Shown one piece after another: positions 26,127-33,488 of a stretch of 33,488 nt of DNA; within the stretch, counting starts at the first letter, position 1, and every line of letters starts with the position of its first letter. The notes beneath the pieces are model-generated. The model saw only the letters and a list, made by a program, of their open reading frames with translations, ran no database searches and was not told the DNA's origin. The DNA is from Spongiibacteraceae bacterium (GTDB lineage: Bacteria; Pseudomonadota; Gammaproteobacteria; Pseudomonadales; Spongiibacteraceae): assembly GCA_002710725.1 (NCBI GenBank), contig PAKT01000062.1, forward strand, positions 1 through 33,488, in the 5' to 3' direction. A program made the position numbers and the translations under genes.

Positions 26127-28349
26127 TCAAGCACGGCCAGCCGCACTTACCTCAATTTTTGCACCATTAACCACACTTGTGCCGGAAGGTACGTCCAGTA
26201 CCGTCCAGTCAATCAAATCGTTGCAGCTCACACCCACTGATTTTTCTTTGGCGATGCTCTGCCCGGTATCGCTGAATCGGTGCCCGAAACCGTGAGGCAA
26301 GCTCACCACTCCGGGCATCACGCTGTCGCTGATCTCTACTTCAACGGTCGCACTGCGCCCGGCGCCTTTAACCACTGCTTTGCCACCTTGGGTTAGCCCC
26401 AGCTCATCGGCATCGCTCGGATTGACCAGCAGGGTGCAGCGATTCTTGCCGCGTACATACTGATTGATATTGTGCAGCCAGGAGTTCATATCGCGAATAT
26501 GACGGCGGCCAATCAACCTGAAACCTTTGTTGGCTTCTGTCATAGCCGACCGCAAGCGGTTGACATCGTCGGCAATTAAATCCGGTACCAGGTTGATGCG
26601 CTTTTGCGGGGTCTGTAGCGCCTCGGGAAGGCGTGATGAAAGGGGCCCAAAGTCGACGCCGTGGTGGGCGGCTTTGATACGCTTAAGGTTCCAACCCTCG
26701 CGCTGGCCAAAATGATCGCCGTGTGGGCCTGCGCGCAGCATCATATCCAGCAGCCTTTCCGGCCCACTGTGTGCTTCGGTGGTGGTTTTTATGGTGTCTG
26801 CATCAAGGGAGCTCAGCGCTGGTGAGGCGGCAAGCTGTGAGGCCAGCCCTTCTACCATCATGGCGTGTAAATCGTCGGCCTGCATGCCGTTTATTCTGGC
26901 CACCAGCTCGGTCATGATTTCGTACTGATCGAGTGAGCCTGGTGCGGGTTCAAAGATTTTCGGCGAGTAGCGGGCAAAATTCCGGACCGCTGTGGTCTGA
27001 AACAGAAAGTCGTAGTTGCTGTGTTCCAGCTGCGAAGTGGACGGCAGAATATAGTCGGCCAGGCTGGTGGTTTCGTTGATATAGAAATCCAGCGCAACGA
27101 TCAGTTCAAGACTCTCCATCGACTCGCGGATGGCCTCGCCGTTGGGCACCGACAGCACCGGATTGCCGGCTACGGTGATCAGGGCGCGGGCCCTGTCCTG
27201 TCCTTCATAGGCCAGCTCTTCGGCCATCAGCGAGGCGGGCATCATGCCCATATATTCGGGAAAGCCGCGCACTCGGGTTTTGAAACGATCGCGGCCCAGT
27301 TCATTGATAACCGGTTCCGGCGGCGGTGGAAGTTCTGTGGCGGCCTGCGGGAACATGGCGCCGCCCGGTTCATCGAGCCGCCCTTGCAGTATGTTCACCA
27401 CATCCACCAGCCAGCTGGCCAGGGTGCCAAATTCCTGTGTGCACAAGCCGATGCGGCCATAGAGTACCGGCGCCTGCGCCTGCTTAAACGCTTTGATCAA
27501 GGCGCGCAGCTCGCTGGCGGGTACGCCGGTAATGTCGGCAGTGTTTTCCGGCGTAAAGGGTTCGGCCAGTGCGCGCAGGGCATCAATGCCGTCGATGTGG
27601 CTGTCGAGGCGCCCCAGATTAATATGGTTTTCGCTAAAGAGCACATTCACCCAGGCAAACAGCAGGTAGGCATCGGTACCGGGTTTGATAAACAGATGCT
27701 GGTCGGCAATGGCCGCGGTTTCGCTGCGCCGGGGGTCGATAACCCAAACCTCACCACCGCGCTGACGTATGGCGTTCAGCTGGGCTTCGGCGTTGGGTGC
27801 TGACATCAGCGAACCTTGCGAAACCAGTGGGTTGCCACCCATGCAGACAAAGAAGTCGCTGCGCTGGATATCGGGGATGGGAAACATCCAGGCATTGCCG
27901 TAAAGAAGTTCGCAGCTGAGGTTTTTCGGTTGCTGGTCAACCGAGCCCGCCGAGAAAAAACGCTCGGTATTGAGCATCTGCGTGAACAGCTCGGTGTATA
28001 CCATGCTGCTGAAGTTGTGGCCGTTGGGATTGCCGTAGTACATGGCAATGCTGTCTTTGCCGTGCTCCTGACGCAGTGCGCTCAGCTTGTCGCCGACTTC
28101 AGTCAGCGCTTGTTGCCAGCTGATTTCCTGCCATTCGCCGTTGACCTTTTTTACCGGGCGGCGCAGGCGCTCGGGGTCTTCATAGACATAGCGAAAGGCC
28201 TGGGATTTTGCGCAGACATAGCCCTGTGAGCGTTCGTCGTTCGGGTCGCCTTTGATGGATAGCACCCGCCTGGCGTCGCGATCGACCTCCAAGACCAGCC
28301 CACAGCTGGCTTCGCAGGTAGGGCAGCTTCGATACAGGGTTTCAGGCAT
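26127..28349 (-). CDS. molybdopterin-dependent oxidoreductase (formate dehydrogenase/nitrate reductase-like superfamily)
   Basis: 740 aa. N-terminal [4Fe-4S] site CPTCEASCGL with the fourth Cys in YVCAKS. Mo-bisMGD binding is suggested by DFFVCMGGNPLVSQGS and VIDPRRSETAAIADQH, and the C-terminal MopB-type domain by CTLLVNPSDADELGL and VVSLPHGFGHR. The substrate is not clear. In the segment where nitrate reductases and formate dehydrogenases carry the Mo-ligand Cys/Sec, this protein reads GSVDQQPKNLSCELLYG, with a Ser and a Cys slightly displaced, so the ligand is uncertain. No other subunit or chaperone is adjacent. ATG at 28349 with GGGAGG upstream, and a palindrome at 28373-28387. Confidence 0.88.
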   Translation of the reverse strand: MPETLYRSCPTCEASCGLVLEVDRDARRVLSIKGDPNDERSQGYVCAKSQAFRYVYEDPERLRRPVKKVNGEWQEISWQQALTEVGDKLSALRQEHGKDSIAMYYGNPNGHNFSSMVYTELFTQMLNTERFFSAGSVDQQPKNLSCELLYGNAWMFPIPDIQRSDFFVCMGGNPLVSQGSLMSAPNAEAQLNAIRQRGGEVWVIDPRRSETAAIADQHLFIKPGTDAYLLFAWVNVLFSENHINLGRLDSHIDGIDALRALAEPFTPENTADITGVPASELRALIKAFKQAQAPVLYGRIGLCTQEFGTLASWLVDVVNILQGRLDEPGGAMFPQAATELPPPPEPVINELGRDRFKTRVRGFPEYMGMMPASLMAEELAYEGQDRARALITVAGNPVLSVPNGEAIRESMESLELIVALDFYINETTSLADYILPSTSQLEHSNYDFLFQTTAVRNFARYSPKIFEPAPGSLDQYEIMTELVARINGMQADDLHAMMVEGLASQLAASPALSSLDADTIKTTTEAHSGPERLLDMMLRAGPHGDHFGQREGWNLKRIKAAHHGVDFGPLSSRLPEALQTPQKRINLVPDLIADDVNRLRSAMTEANKGFRLIGRRHIRDMNSWLHNINQYVRGKNRCTLLVNPSDADELGLTQGGKAVVKGAGRSATVEVEISDSVMPGVVSLPHGFGHRFSDTGQSIAKEKSVGVSCNDLIDWTVLDVPSGTSVVNGAKIEVSAAGRA

Positions 28350-28372
28350 GGCGGCCTCCCGTCAGCTTATTA

Positions 28373-28387
28373 TCGTAATGCTTACGA
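28373..28387. promoter_or_regulatory. 15-bp palindrome upstream of the oxidoreductase
   Basis: TCGTAATGCTTACGA has 6-bp perfect arms around a 3-base centre, 24 bases before the oxidoreductase start codon. It could be a repressor operator (for example TetR-type) or a hairpin ending the DUF971 transcript. No regulator gene is adjacent. Confidence 0.4.
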
Positions 28388-28460
28388 CTTTAGCCTATCG
28401 ACGGGGGCGGCGCATGACAAGGCTGTCATTTTATGGCGGGGCGCAGGGCTCGGCCGGGGT

Positions 28461-28862
28461 TTATTCTTTCGAGGCGTCGAAGAATTTCACAACCTGAACA
28501 TCCGGGTCGCGACTGGCGCCGGCTTCGTGCAGCTTGTTCAGATAATCTTCCCAGTATCGTTCGCGATTATCGATAAGGTCGCGCAGGTAATTCCAGGAAA
28601 AGATGCCGCTGTCGTGGCCGTCGCTGAACTTGAGCTGGATGGCGTAATTCCCAACCGGAACAATATCGGTGATGGCGACATTGATTTTGCCGGTCTGCAG
28701 GGTTTCCTGACCGGCCCCGTGGCCGCGCACTTCTGCTGAGGGTGACAGCACCCGCAGCAGTTCGCAGCTGAGCCGGTGGCGCTCGCCATTGGCATACACC
28801 AGTTCCAGTTCCCGGGCTTTCTGGTGCAGCTCAATGCCAACCGGCGTTATGTTGTCGCTCAT
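28461..28862 (-). CDS. DUF971 / gamma-butyrobetaine hydroxylase-like N-terminal domain protein
   Basis: 133 aa. Single GBBH-like N-terminal (DUF971) domain: ITPVGIELHQKARELELVYA, LSCELLRVLSPSAEVRGHG, and NYAIQLKFSDGHDSGIFSWN followed by YLRDL. The domain is found alone in many proteobacteria next to hslU, as here, 11 nt after the hslU stop. In eukaryotic gamma-butyrobetaine hydroxylase a similar domain binds zinc, and stand-alone proteins have been linked to iron-sulfur metabolism. Zinc-coordinating Cys are not complete here. Function is open. Confidence 0.9.
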   Translation of the reverse strand: MSDNITPVGIELHQKARELELVYANGERHRLSCELLRVLSPSAEVRGHGAGQETLQTGKINVAITDIVPVGNYAIQLKFSDGHDSGIFSWNYLRDLIDNRERYWEDYLNKLHEAGASRDPDVQVVKFFDASKE

Positions 28863-28873
28863 GGTGTGCGCTC

Positions 28874-30190
28874 TTAAAGAATGAAACGACTGAGGTCTTC
28901 GTTTTTGGCCAGCGCGCCGAGCTGGGCATCTACGTACGCTTCGTCGATGATCAGTTTGTCTTCGCTGGCATCGGTTGCGGCATAGGAGGCCTCTTCGAGA
29001 AGGCGTTCCAGCACGGTGTGCAGACGTCGGGCGCCGATATTCTCGGTGCGCTCATTCACTTCCCAGGCGGTCTCGGCAATGCGGCGAATTCCGTCTTTGG
29101 TGAACTCGATGGTCATGCCTTCCGTTGCCAGCAGGGCGATGTACTGCTCGGTCAGTGAGGCGCTGGGCTCGGTCAGGATGCGCTCGAAATCATCGGGTGT
29201 GAGCGCTTCGAGTTCCACTCGCGTTGGCAGGCGACCCTGCAGTTCCGGAATCAGGTCGGAAGGTTTGCTCAGGTGGAAAGCACCGGAGGCAATAAACAGA
29301 ATGTGGTCGGTTTTCACCATGCCGTGCTTGGTGCTGACGGTGCAACCTTCGATTAGAGGGAGCAAGTCGCGCTGCACTCCTTCTCGGGACACGTCGGCGC
29401 CGCCAGTTTCCTGACGCTTGGCAACTTTGTCGATTTCATCGAGAAATACAATGCCGTTCTGTTCAACCGCGGCGATCGCCTGTGCCTTGGTTTCTTCCTC
29501 ATTGACCAGTTTGGCGGCTTCCTCGTCGGTCAATTGTTTCAGGGCCGACTTTACATCCATGCGTCGTCTTTTTTTGCCCTTGCTACCCATACTGGAAAAC
29601 ATGTTTTGCAACTGGCTGGTCATTTCTTCCATGCCGGGCGGAGCCATGATTTCTACGCCCATTGGCGAGGCGCTGACTTCAATGTCGATTTCCTTGTCGT
29701 CCAGTTCGCCCTCACGCAGTTTTTTGCGAAACAGTTGCCGCGTAGAGCTTTCTTTGTCGACTTCCTCACCCTGGCCGGCCGGCAGCAGAATATCGAGTAT
29801 GCGCTCTTCGGCGGCGTCGGCGGCGCGGTGGCGCACTTTGTTCATCTCTGCTTCGCGGTGCATTTTGATGGAGGCGTCCACCAGATCGCGAATGATGGAT
29901 TCAACATCCCGGCCCACATAGCCCACTTCCGTAAACTTGGTGGCTTCCACTTTCAGGAAGGGCGCGTTGGCGAGTTTGGCCAGGCGGCGGGCGATTTCGG
30001 TTTTACCGACGCCGGTGGGGCCAATCATCAGGATATTCTTGGGGGTGATTTCAGCGCGCAGGTCTTCGTCGAGCTGCATGCGGCGCCAGCGGTTGCGCAG
30101 GGCAATGGCAACGGCGCGCTTGGCCTTGTCCTGGCCGATGATAAAGCGGTTGAGTTCGTGAACGATTTCACGGGGTGTCATTTGTGACAT
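28874..30190 (-). CDS. hslU: ATP-dependent protease ATPase subunit HslU
   Basis: 438 aa, close to the usual ~443. AAA+ unfoldase that feeds substrates to HslV. Walker [10 protein letters not shown] (57-65), pore loop GYVGRD (90-95), an I-domain with a charged [15 protein letters not shown] stretch, Walker [12 protein letters not shown], sensor 1/2 motifs ([24 protein letters not shown]), and the C-terminal LSRFIL that docks into HslV. The ATG at 30190 ([10 protein letters not shown]) is preceded by GGAG; a longer frame upstream runs through a repeat and is not used. hslV lies upstream, separated by 92 nt that hold a family 2 repeat. Confidence 0.98.
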   Translation of the reverse strand: MSQMTPREIVHELNRFIIGQDKAKRAVAIALRNRWRRMQLDEDLRAEITPKNILMIGPTGVGKTEIARRLAKLANAPFLKVEATKFTEVGYVGRDVESIIRDLVDASIKMHREAEMNKVRHRAADAAEERILDILLPAGQGEEVDKESSTRQLFRKKLREGELDDKEIDIEVSASPMGVEIMAPPGMEEMTSQLQNMFSSMGSKGKKRRRMDVKSALKQLTDEEAAKLVNEEETKAQAIAAVEQNGIVFLDEIDKVAKRQETGGADVSREGVQRDLLPLIEGCTVSTKHGMVKTDHILFIASGAFHLSKPSDLIPELQGRLPTRVELEALTPDDFERILTEPSASLTEQYIALLATEGMTIEFTKDGIRRIAETAWEVNERTENIGARRLHTVLERLLEEASYAATDASEDKLIIDEAYVDAQLGALAKNEDLSRFIL

Positions 30191-30212
30191 GTTTGCTCCA
30201 AGGATCGGGAGA

Positions 30213-30275
30213 CGCTTGACGGGAGATGCCAGGAAGACATCGCGGTTTTGCCGCCTTTGCGTCTCCCGTCCAGCG
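30213..30275. repeat. inverted repeat, family 2, between hslV and hslU
   Basis: Arms 30213-30229 (CGCTTGACGGGAGATGC) and 30259-30275 (GCGTCTCCCGTCCAGCG) are complementary at 15 of 17 positions. The right arm shares CTCCCGTCCAGC with the right arm of the 25951-26125 element, so the two are related. It lies inside the hslVU operon and may affect relative expression. Confidence 0.7.
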
Positions 30276-30282
30276 TTTCGCA

Positions 30283-30822
30283 TCAGTATTCCAACGTTTC
30301 AATCACCCGATTGTGATTCGTATAAATGCAAATATCGGCCGCAATCTTCAGCCCTTGCTCGACAATGTCGCGGGCGCCCAGTTCGGTGTTGTCCAGCAGG
30401 GCGCGAGCCGCGGACTGGGCAAAGGGACCGCCAGAGCCGATGGCAATCAAGTTGTCTTCGGGCTCAATCACATCGCCGTTACCGGTAATGACCAGCGAGG
30501 TTTCCTTGTCGGCCACGGCCAGCAGGGCTTCCAGTCGGCGCAGAGCGCGCTCGGTGCGCCACAGCTTGGCCAGTTCCACCGCCGCGCGGGTCAGGTGGCC
30601 CTGATACTTTTCCAGCTGGGCTTCAAATAATTCAAACAAGGTAAAGGCGTCGGCGGTACCGCCGGCAAAACCGGCCAGAACCTTGTCGCCGTAAAGGCGG
30701 CGCACCTTGCGGGCATTGCCCTTCATCACGGTATTGCCCATGGACACCTGGCCATCGCCACCGATGACGACCTGGCCGTTGCGGCGCACGGAAAGAATAG
30801 TTGTGCCTCGGTATTGTTCCAC
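30283..30822 (-). CDS. hslV: ATP-dependent protease peptidase subunit HslV
   Basis: 179 aa. N-terminal-nucleophile threonine peptidase of the proteasome-beta type. The start is taken as GTG at 30822 ([16 protein letters not shown]) with GAGG 6 nt before it. The catalytic Thr is the first Thr of TTILSVRR, so six residues must be removed to expose it, unlike E. coli where only Met is removed. Core motifs [32 protein letters not shown] and [15 protein letters not shown] are complete. Frame upstream of the GTG is open into a repeat and is not used. Operon: argS, SPOR gene, hslV, hslU. Confidence 0.97.
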   Translation of the reverse strand: MEQYRGTTILSVRRNGQVVIGGDGQVSMGNTVMKGNARKVRRLYGDKVLAGFAGGTADAFTLFELFEAQLEKYQGHLTRAAVELAKLWRTERALRRLEALLAVADKETSLVITGNGDVIEPEDNLIAIGSGGPFAQSAARALLDNTELGARDIVEQGLKIAADICIYTNHNRVIETLEY

Positions 30823-30887
30823 GCGGGACCTCGATTGTTGGCGGGTATCAGGAGGATATGGGGGTGGGATTGGGGAATTCAAGTTTG

Positions 30888-30980
30888 CCCTCACCCCGGC
30901 CCTCTCCCAAGGGGAGAGGGAGTTATACGTCATATTCTGTGCGCACCCTCTCCCTCTGGGAGAGGGTTGGGGGGTGAGGG
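30888..30980. repeat. REP-like repeat, family 1, paired inverted units upstream of hslV
   Basis: Left unit 30888-30908 (CCCTCACCCCGGCCC...) and right unit 30958-30980 (GGGAGAGGGTTGGGG...) are inverted relatives of the 24314-24409 pair, with short internal hairpins. It sits between the SPOR gene stop and the hslV start. Confidence 0.83.
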
Positions 30981-30986
30981 GAGGAA

Positions 30987-31535
30987 TCAGCCGGCGACCT
31001 TACGCTTCAGCAACAGCGTCTCAATCCCTTCCGAAATCAGTGTGGTACGTGCTTTAGAGAGCTTTGAACGAGAGGTAAAGGGGCCAACGTAAACCCGGTG
31101 CCAGGTATCGCCATTGGCCTCTACCGCCTCAATCTTGGCCTCAAGGCCGAGCAGCAGAAGCTCTGCCCGCCGTCGATCCGCATCGGCGTTGGTCTTGAAG
31201 GACCCGGCCTGCAAAATGAACTGGTACTGCTCCTGACTGGCGGCGCTCTGTTCCTGGGGGTGCTGCTCTTCCGGCACAATCACTTCGCGCTCGGGCAGCA
31301 GGGTAAAGAAGTCGAACTGTGTTTCTGTGGTCTGCTTGGCCGGTTTTGCCGGTTGCGGCGTAGTTTTGCTGGCGACTTCCGGCTTGCTGTCACCGGTGCC
31401 AACACTGCCCAGAAACACCAGAAAGGTGAGGAAGCCGCCACACAGGGCGCCGGCGCAGAAGATCACCCAGGCCGGTATGCCGCCGTTGGCTTCGCGGGTG
31501 GCGCCGCGGCTGCGTTTGCGATTATTGGTCGCCAC
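30987..31535 (-). CDS. SPOR-domain membrane protein (FtsN-like)
   Basis: 182 aa. A basic cytoplasmic N-terminus ([19 protein letters not shown]), one membrane helix ([20 protein letters not shown]), a Pro/Lys/Gln-rich periplasmic linker, and a C-terminal SPOR domain ([20 protein letters not shown] ... [18 protein letters not shown]). SPOR domains bind denuded peptidoglycan at the division septum; the layout and the argS-SPOR-hslV position match the FtsN-like gene commonly found there. Start GTG at 31535 directly follows the argS stop (TAAGTG) with GGAGGA upstream, so translation is probably coupled. Confidence 0.9.
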   Translation of the reverse strand: MATNNRKRSRGATREANGGIPAWVIFCAGALCGGFLTFLVFLGSVGTGDSKPEVASKTTPQPAKPAKQTTETQFDFFTLLPEREVIVPEEQHPQEQSAASQEQYQFILQAGSFKTNADADRRRAELLLLGLEAKIEAVEANGDTWHRVYVGPFTSRSKLSKARTTLISEGIETLLLKRKVAG

Positions 31536-33218
31536 TTACATTTCCTCCGGCGCGGATACGCCCAGCAAATTCAGGCCGTTGGCAATAACCTGACGCACGG
31601 CAACGGAAAGCGCAAGCCGCGCATTGCGCAGGGCTTCATCGCTTTCCAGTACCTTGTTGCTGTTGTAATAGCTGTGGAACTCGCCGGCCAGTTCGCGCAG
31701 GTAGTTGGCGATGGTGTGGGGCTCGAAATTGGCTGCGGCGCTGCTTACCACATCCGGATAGGCGGAGAGGCGCTTCATCAGTGCCAGTTCGGCTTCTTCG
31801 CTCAACTGATCGAGGGAGTTGCAACCGCTCTCCACGGACCAGCTCCAGCCCTGCTCGGCCAGCTTGCGAATCACACTGCACACCCGGGCGTGGGCGTATT
31901 GAATGTAGTACACCGGGTTTTCATTGCTCTGGGAAATAGCCAGATCAATATCAAAGGTGAGCTGGGAGCTGGGGGCGCGCGCGACCAGGAAATAGCGGGT
32001 GGCATCGCGGCCCACTTCGTCGATCAGGTCGCGCAAGGTAACGTAGCTGCCGGCGCGTTTGGAGATTTTCACCTCTTCTCCGCCGCGCATCACCATCACC
32101 ATCTGGTGCAACACATAGTCGGGCCAGTCTTTAGGGATGCCGGCGTTCAGCGCCTGCAGGCCGGCGCGAACGCGGGTGATGGTGCTGTGATGGTCGGCGC
32201 CCTGTTCATTGATAACGGTGCTGAAGCCGCGCTGCCATTTGTTCAGGTGGTAGGCGACGTCGGGCACAAAATAGGTGTAGCCGCCTTCGCGCTTGCGCAT
32301 CACCCGGTCTTTGTCGTCGCCAAAGTCGGTGGTTTTCAGCCACAGGGCGCCGTCTTTTTCGTAGGTATAACCGTTGTCGATCAATGCCTGTACGGCTTCT
32401 TCAACCTTGCCTTCCGAGTAGAGGGATGACTCGAGGAAGTAGACGTCGAAATCCACACCAAAGGCTTTCAGGTCCAGATCCTGCTCCCTGCGAAGATAGG
32501 CCACCGCAAAGTCGCGAATGGCTTCCAGGTTGTCGGCATCAGCCGCGCCGGTGACTTTTTTGTCTTCAGCTTCAACACTGTCGCCGTTCATATAAGAGGT
32601 CGCGACATCGACAATATACTGGCCGCGATAGCCATCTTCAGGCCATTCGGCACTGTCCGGCCCGAGGCCTTTGCAGCGGGCCTGAACGCTTTTGCCGAGG
32701 TTGTCGATCTGGGCGCCGGCATCGTTGTAGTAAAACTCGCGGGTAACCGCATGACCGGTAGCTTCAAGCAGGCGGCACAGGGCATCGCCCACCGCAGCGC
32801 CGCGGCCGTGGCCAACATGCAGCGGCCCCGTCGGGTTGGCGGAGACAAATTCCACCTGCACTTTTTTGCCTTTTGCGGCGTCACTGCGGCCGAAGTTTTC
32901 ACCGGCCGCCAGCACGGTATTGATAATGCCGGTAGCGGCATCGGCATTAAGGAAAAAGTTAATAAAGCCCGGCCCGGCGATTTCGGTTTTGCTCACCAGA
33001 TCGTTGGCGGGCAGGGCATCGATTAGCTGCTGGGCAATCGCGCGAGGATTGCTGCGCAGGGGCTTGGCCAGGGTCATCGCCACATTGCTGGCAAAGTCAC
33101 CATGGCTTTTGTCGCGGGTCTGCTCCACCTGCACCTTGGGTTCGAGGTCTGCGGGCCAGTCGCCTTGCTTTAGGGCGGCGATGGCTTGCTCGATCAGGGT
33201 GACGATCTCTTCCTTCAT
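31536..33218 (-). CDS. argS: arginyl-tRNA synthetase
   Basis: 560 aa class I synthetase that charges tRNA-Arg. N-terminal Add1 domain, signature [15 protein letters not shown] with HVGH at 134-137, and a KMSKS-loop counterpart reading [13 protein letters not shown]-terminal anticodon-binding helices include [16 protein letters not shown] and end SAPEEM. The ATG at 33218 ([13 protein letters not shown]) matches family starts; the frame continues upstream without a plausible start or homology. It lies downstream of priA on the same strand, 126 nt from its stop. Confidence 0.98.
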   Translation of the reverse strand: MKEEIVTLIEQAIAALKQGDWPADLEPKVQVEQTRDKSHGDFASNVAMTLAKPLRSNPRAIAQQLIDALPANDLVSKTEIAGPGFINFFLNADAATGIINTVLAAGENFGRSDAAKGKKVQVEFVSANPTGPLHVGHGRGAAVGDALCRLLEATGHAVTREFYYNDAGAQIDNLGKSVQARCKGLGPDSAEWPEDGYRGQYIVDVATSYMNGDSVEAEDKKVTGAADADNLEAIRDFAVAYLRREQDLDLKAFGVDFDVYFLESSLYSEGKVEEAVQALIDNGYTYEKDGALWLKTTDFGDDKDRVMRKREGGYTYFVPDVAYHLNKWQRGFSTVINEQGADHHSTITRVRAGLQALNAGIPKDWPDYVLHQMVMVMRGGEEVKISKRAGSYVTLRDLIDEVGRDATRYFLVARAPSSQLTFDIDLAISQSNENPVYYIQYAHARVCSVIRKLAEQGWSWSVESGCNSLDQLSEEAELALMKRLSAYPDVVSSAAANFEPHTIANYLRELAGEFHSYYNSNKVLESDEALRNARLALSVAVRQVIANGLNLLGVSAPEEM

Positions 33219-33344
33219 GGCGGGTGGACAACTCCTGCTGGGTAAAAAGTTCGGTGTATATAAAAGGGCGGCTATTATCCCTGTTTCGCCCCACGCCTGC
33301 CAGCGCGGGGAGGCGGAGGGCATCACACTCGGCTCAACCCGGTG

Positions 33345-33488
33345 CTAGAACCACTCCAGTGGGTCGACATCAATCGTCCAGCGCAGGGCGAAACCGGGTT
33401 TGAGCGGCTCGGCGGCGCGGCGGGCGCGGTTGAGCAAGCCGTGCAGCTGTTTTCTGTCCTGGGCAATTAGAATCAGCGAGCAGCGATA
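33345..33488 (-). CDS. priA: primosomal protein N' PriA, C-terminal end (gene continues beyond window)
   Basis: The last 47 codons are visible, ending in ALRWTIDVDPLEWF and TAG at 33345-33347. The C-terminal R.W.IDVDP.E pattern is characteristic of the replication-restart helicase PriA, and priA-argS adjacency is common in gammaproteobacteria. Confidence 0.88.
   Translation of the reverse strand, partial: YRCSLILIAQDRKQLHGLLNRARRAAEPLKPGFALRWTIDVDPLEWF

Noticed and set aside
30823..30933. N-terminal extension of HslV into the repeat
   Set aside because: The extension translates repeat DNA and lies outside the conserved family; the GTG at 30822 has a ribosome site.

Overview
The window reads as chromosomal DNA of a free-living gammaproteobacterium. 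The housekeeping order priA-argS-SPOR-hslV-hslU-DUF971, the hisB-hisH-hisA-hisF run, and the panZ/mutY/yggX/tRNA-Phe block fit a marine gammaproteobacterium (Cellvibrionales, Oceanospirillales or Pseudomonas-like). That placement is an inference from gene order and protein resemblance, not from a marker gene. GC content is moderately high and coding density is normal except around 16.8-21 kb.

Layout. 1-9.2 kb: the 3' part of a rifampicin-phosphotransferase-like PEP-utilising enzyme, an exported catalase-peroxidase (katG) ending at a strong terminator, then minus-strand genes for an ExoD-family protein, a YihY/BrkB membrane protein, a YqaA membrane protein, a class I glutamine-amidotransferase-like hydrolase and an Amidoligase_2 enzyme. 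The last three are tightly packed and look like one metabolic unit. 9.4-14.7 kb: a tiny PLDc_N membrane protein, a bile-acid:sodium-symporter-family transporter divergent from a Rieske oxygenase, a stand-alone ATP-grasp protein and a patatin-like phospholipase. 15.0-17.65 kb: an EAL phosphodiesterase with a degenerate GGDEF domain and a truncated 5' end, followed by decayed DNA with an ISL3-type transposase remnant.

17.66-21.14 kb is a small genomic island. An intact tRNA-Phe gene lies at its right end, and a 48-bp copy of the tRNA 3' half (one mismatch) marks its left end. Between them are two divergent operons. One holds a 50-aa basic protein, an ImmA/IrrE-type zinc peptidase and possibly an 84-aa protein. 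The other holds an AbiEi-like regulator, whose N-terminus carries a PD-(D/E)xK-like signature, overlapping an AbiEii-like nucleotidyltransferase. No integrase is present. This is the strongest candidate for a defence or toxin-antitoxin system in the window.

21.2-33.5 kb is core genome: yggX, mutY, panZ (minus), hisBHAF (plus), a molybdopterin oxidoreductase, a DUF971 protein, hslU, hslV, a SPOR protein, argS and the 3' end of priA (all minus). Two families of dispersed inverted repeats punctuate it: a CCCTCACCC/CCCTCTCCC family (three copies, one supplying the hisH stop codon) and a GGACGGGAGACG family (two copies).
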